This document shows, piece after piece, positions 61,878 to 64,000 of a stretch of 64,000 nt of DNA. The translations under genes were made by a program, and so were the position numbers. Below the pieces are notes generated by a model. That model was not told the DNA's origin. It saw only the letters and a program-made list of their open reading frames with translations, and did not search any database. Within the stretch, counting starts at the first letter, position 1. Every line of letters begins with the position of its first letter. The DNA comes from Methanothermobacter sp. (lineage in GTDB: Archaea > Methanobacteriota > Methanobacteria > Methanobacteriales > Methanothermobacteraceae): positions 37,381-101,380 of the forward strand of contig NZ_JASFYE010000005.1 in assembly GCF_030055425.1 (NCBI RefSeq), read 5' to 3'.

Positions 61878-61928
61878 TGGCAGTGCCATGAAAGAGAATT
61901 TAAAAATTGGAAATGGGGTGATGTTTAA

Positions 61929-63602
61929 ATGAAGGAGGTAAGGGATGATGTTGCACTGGTCCTCTGCGGTGAGGCAGGGCAGGGGATACAGACTGTTGAG
62001 GCACTCCTTATAAGGGCCTTCAGTGCCGCAGGGTACCATATATTCTCATCCAAGGAGTACATGTCCCGTGTACGTGGAGGTGAAAACTCAACGCTGATAA
62101 GGGTTTCATCAGGGCCTGTAAGGGCCTTTGTGGACCGTATCGATGTCCTCTTTGCCCTGAGCCCGGGGGCGGTGGACCACCTTAGGGAGAGAATCAACGG
62201 GACACTGATTATTGCAGATGAGAGCTTCGGGGAGGAAGATGCGGTGGGCCTGCCCATACTGGAGGAGGCTGAGAAACTGGGTGGGCGGATATTCGCCAAT
62301 GTTGTGGCTGCAGGTGTCGCTGCCAGTCTCTTCAGGGTCAAAGAGAATGTCTTCGATGATGCCGTAAGGTCACTCTTTGAGCGCAAGGGAGCAGAGATCC
62401 TCAATGCAGACCTGAGGGCTGGCAGAAAGGGGTATGAACTTGGTGAGGAACTAAAAGACCGCCTGAAAGTCTCTGTTGAACCTGACCCCTCTGTCAGAAA
62501 ACACGTAATTCTTAACGGTACTGAGGCCGTGGGCCTCGGGTGTATAGCCGGTGGGTGCCGGTTCATGTCATCCTACCCAATGACCCCTTCAAGTCCCCTC
62601 CAGATATTCATCGCAGAGAATGCCGATGAATTTGACATGGTATTTGAGCAGGCTGAGGATGAGATTGCGGCCATAAACATGTGCCTTGGGGCGTCATATG
62701 CAGGTGCCAGGTCACTTGTTGCAACCTCGGGGAGTGGATTTGCCCTCATGGAGGAGGCTGTGGGCCTTGCAGGGATGATAGAGACCCCTGTGGTGATATA
62801 CATTGGTCAAAGGCCGGGGCCTGCGGTTGGTCTCCCAACGAGGACTGCCCAGGAGGACCTGAACCTGGCCCTCTACTCGGGACCGGGGGAGTTTGCAAGG
62901 GCCATATTCGCCCCTGGAAAACTTGAGGATGCCGCTGAAATAGCGGCCCATGCATTCAACCTTGCAGACAGGTACCAGATACCTGTCTTCATACTCTCAG
63001 ACCAGTACCTGGCAGACCTCTACTACAACCTCCCGGCACCTGAAATCGGTGTGGAGCCGGAGTATCATATCATCGAGACGGATGCCAGCTACAGGAGGTT
63101 CAGCTTCACAGAGGACGGTATCTCCCCCCGCGGTATTCCCGGCTATGGAGAGGGACTTGTGCGTGTTGATTCAGATGAACATGACGAGGACGGCTTCATA
63201 ACAGAGGACCTCAACGTAAGAAGGAGGATGGTTGAGAAGAGGAATCTGCGCCTTGAAATGCTCAGGGATGATGCCCTTCCACCTGAGGTTTGGGGTGACG
63301 ACTCCAGTGCAGTGATATGCTGGGGTTCCACCTACTGGCCTGTGAGGGAGGCCATTGAGTCATCTGATGCCGAGGTCACCATGGTGCACTTCAGCCAGGT
63401 CTACCCCCTGGCACCTGATACCCGTGAGCTTCTCGAGTCATTTGATGTGACAGCTGCCATTGAGAACAACTACAGGGGACAGTTTGCTGATCTCCTTAAA
63501 CTTGAGGCCGGCTTTGAGGTTGGCCATCGTCTCAACAGGTACAATGGTATGCCCTTCAGTGTTGAGGAGATAAGGAAATTCATAGGGGAGGTTTTTGAAT
63601 GA
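61929..63602 (+). CDS. 2-oxoacid:ferredoxin oxidoreductase, fused gamma-alpha subunit
   Basis: The 557-residue protein combines a gamma domain (about 1-185; [17 protein letters not shown] start and [11 protein letters not shown] motif) with an alpha subunit (about 190-557; [15 protein letters not shown], then [15 protein letters not shown]). Such fused enzymes oxidise a 2-oxoacid with coenzyme A and pass electrons to ferredoxin. Other methanogen paralogues keep these as separate genes. The substrate (2-oxoglutarate or a branched 2-oxoacid) cannot be told. The ATG follows GGGGTGATGT. The beta gene overlaps the stop by three bases. Confidence 0.88.
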   Translation: MKEVRDDVALVLCGEAGQGIQTVEALLIRAFSAAGYHIFSSKEYMSRVRGGENSTLIRVSSGPVRAFVDRIDVLFALSPGAVDHLRERINGTLIIADESFGEEDAVGLPILEEAEKLGGRIFANVVAAGVAASLFRVKENVFDDAVRSLFERKGAEILNADLRAGRKGYELGEELKDRLKVSVEPDPSVRKHVILNGTEAVGLGCIAGGCRFMSSYPMTPSSPLQIFIAENADEFDMVFEQAEDEIAAINMCLGASYAGARSLVATSGSGFALMEEAVGLAGMIETPVVIYIGQRPGPAVGLPTRTAQEDLNLALYSGPGEFARAIFAPGKLEDAAEIAAHAFNLADRYQIPVFILSDQYLADLYYNLPAPEIGVEPEYHIIETDASYRRFSFTEDGISPRGIPGYGEGLVRVDSDEHDEDGFITEDLNVRRRMVEKRNLRLEMLRDDALPPEVWGDDSSAVICWGSTYWPVREAIESSDAEVTMVHFSQVYPLAPDTRELLESFDVTAAIENNYRGQFADLLKLEAGFEVGHRLNRYNGMPFSVEEIRKFIGEVFE

Positions 63603-64000
63603 AACCCGAGGACTATGACCTTGATGTGGATGTGGCGTGGTGCCCTGGTTGCGGTAACTTTTCGATTCTCCGGGCCCTCAAGATGGCCCTTGCAGAGCTT
63701 GATATACCACCTGAGAGGCTGGTGCTCGTCTCAGGTATAGGTCAGGCAGGCAAGCTCCCCCAGTACCTGAAGTGTAACTACTTCAACGGCCTTCATGGGA
63801 GGTCCCTCCCGGCTGCTGTGGCAGTAAAGGCTGTGAACCCTGAACTCACAGTTATCGATGTGAGCGGTGATGGCTGCATGTACGGTGAGGGCGGCAACCA
63901 CTTCATCCACAACATAAGGCGGAACCCTGATATAACAAACATCGTCCATAACAACATGGTCTATGGTCTCACAAAGGGGCAGGCATCCCCCACCAGTCAG
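63599..64000 (+). CDS. 2-oxoacid:ferredoxin oxidoreductase beta subunit, cut by the window end
   Basis: The first 134 codons are present. WCPGCGNF holds a cysteine pair for the iron-sulfur cluster, and [18 protein letters not shown] is the thiamine-diphosphate- and magnesium-binding site. Its ATG overlaps the stop of the fused gamma-alpha gene (ATGA), so the two are translationally coupled. The gene continues beyond base 64000. Confidence 0.88.
   Translation, partial: MKPEDYDLDVDVAWCPGCGNFSILRALKMALAELDIPPERLVLVSGIGQAGKLPQYLKCNYFNGLHGRSLPAAVAVKAVNPELTVIDVSGDGCMYGEGGNHFIHNIRRNPDITNIVHNNMVYGLTKGQASPTSQ

Overview
The window is archaeal and fits a thermophilic hydrogenotrophic methanogen of the Methanothermobacter type. 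The evidence is Shine-Dalgarno sites of the GGAGGTGAT kind, AGG/AGA-rich arginine codons, a Mur-ligase cluster of the pseudomurein type, a pseudomurein-binding-repeat-like protein, an Hmd-related protein, a class III (archaellin/pilin-type) signal peptide, a HerA-NurA pair and archaeal BRE/TATA promoters. No rRNA, tRNA, CRISPR array or insertion sequence was recognised.

Layout. 1-450: a tandem repeat made from the end of an ATP-cone gene. 554-3893: a P-type ATPase and a membrane protein. 3922-12117: two pairs of small membrane proteins around a sensor histidine kinase and a 1596-residue DUF4011-type helicase-nuclease. 12204-15610: an MrfA/MrfB-like repair pair behind a triplicated promoter-like repeat. 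15872-16656: a surface nuclease lipoprotein and a DUF5654-like protein. 16660-28509: an AT-rich island, clearly different in base composition from both flanks. It holds a DpdA-like TGT-family enzyme, NurA, HerA, a 1407-residue ATPase, a YaaA/DUF6884-like protein, a DUF4007-like protein and a regulator-like fusion of a dead LAGLIDADG pair with two ribbon-helix-helix domains. I read it as a DNA-modification and DNA-end-processing defence island and as the best candidate for an undescribed system. 28510-35862: a Roadblock protein, an Hmd-related protein, a K+ channel, YbjQ-like proteins, PsbP-like lipoproteins and a UvrD/RecB-type helicase-nuclease. 35863-47823: two giant exported, membrane-anchored CobN-like proteins with matching leaders, around two genes that share a different promoter motif. 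47856-49365: an archaeal ATPase and an orphan CARF-HTH regulator. 49802-54272: envelope and small proteins. 54323-60765: a pseudomurein-type cluster (three Mur-ligase modules, two of them fused, VanW-like protein, nucleotidyltransferase). 60813-64000: pilin-like protein, MsrA and a gamma-alpha fused 2-oxoacid oxidoreductase with the start of its beta subunit.

Two themes cut across genes. First, short tandem duplications (30-72 bp period, several at 49-50 bp) sit at gene ends or promoters in many places. Second, three genes (the exported nuclease, herA and the second CobN-like gene) seem to start at ATT, each 4-5 bases after a Shine-Dalgarno site and each followed by a lysine codon. All functions come from reading motifs; nothing was searched or aligned by computer.
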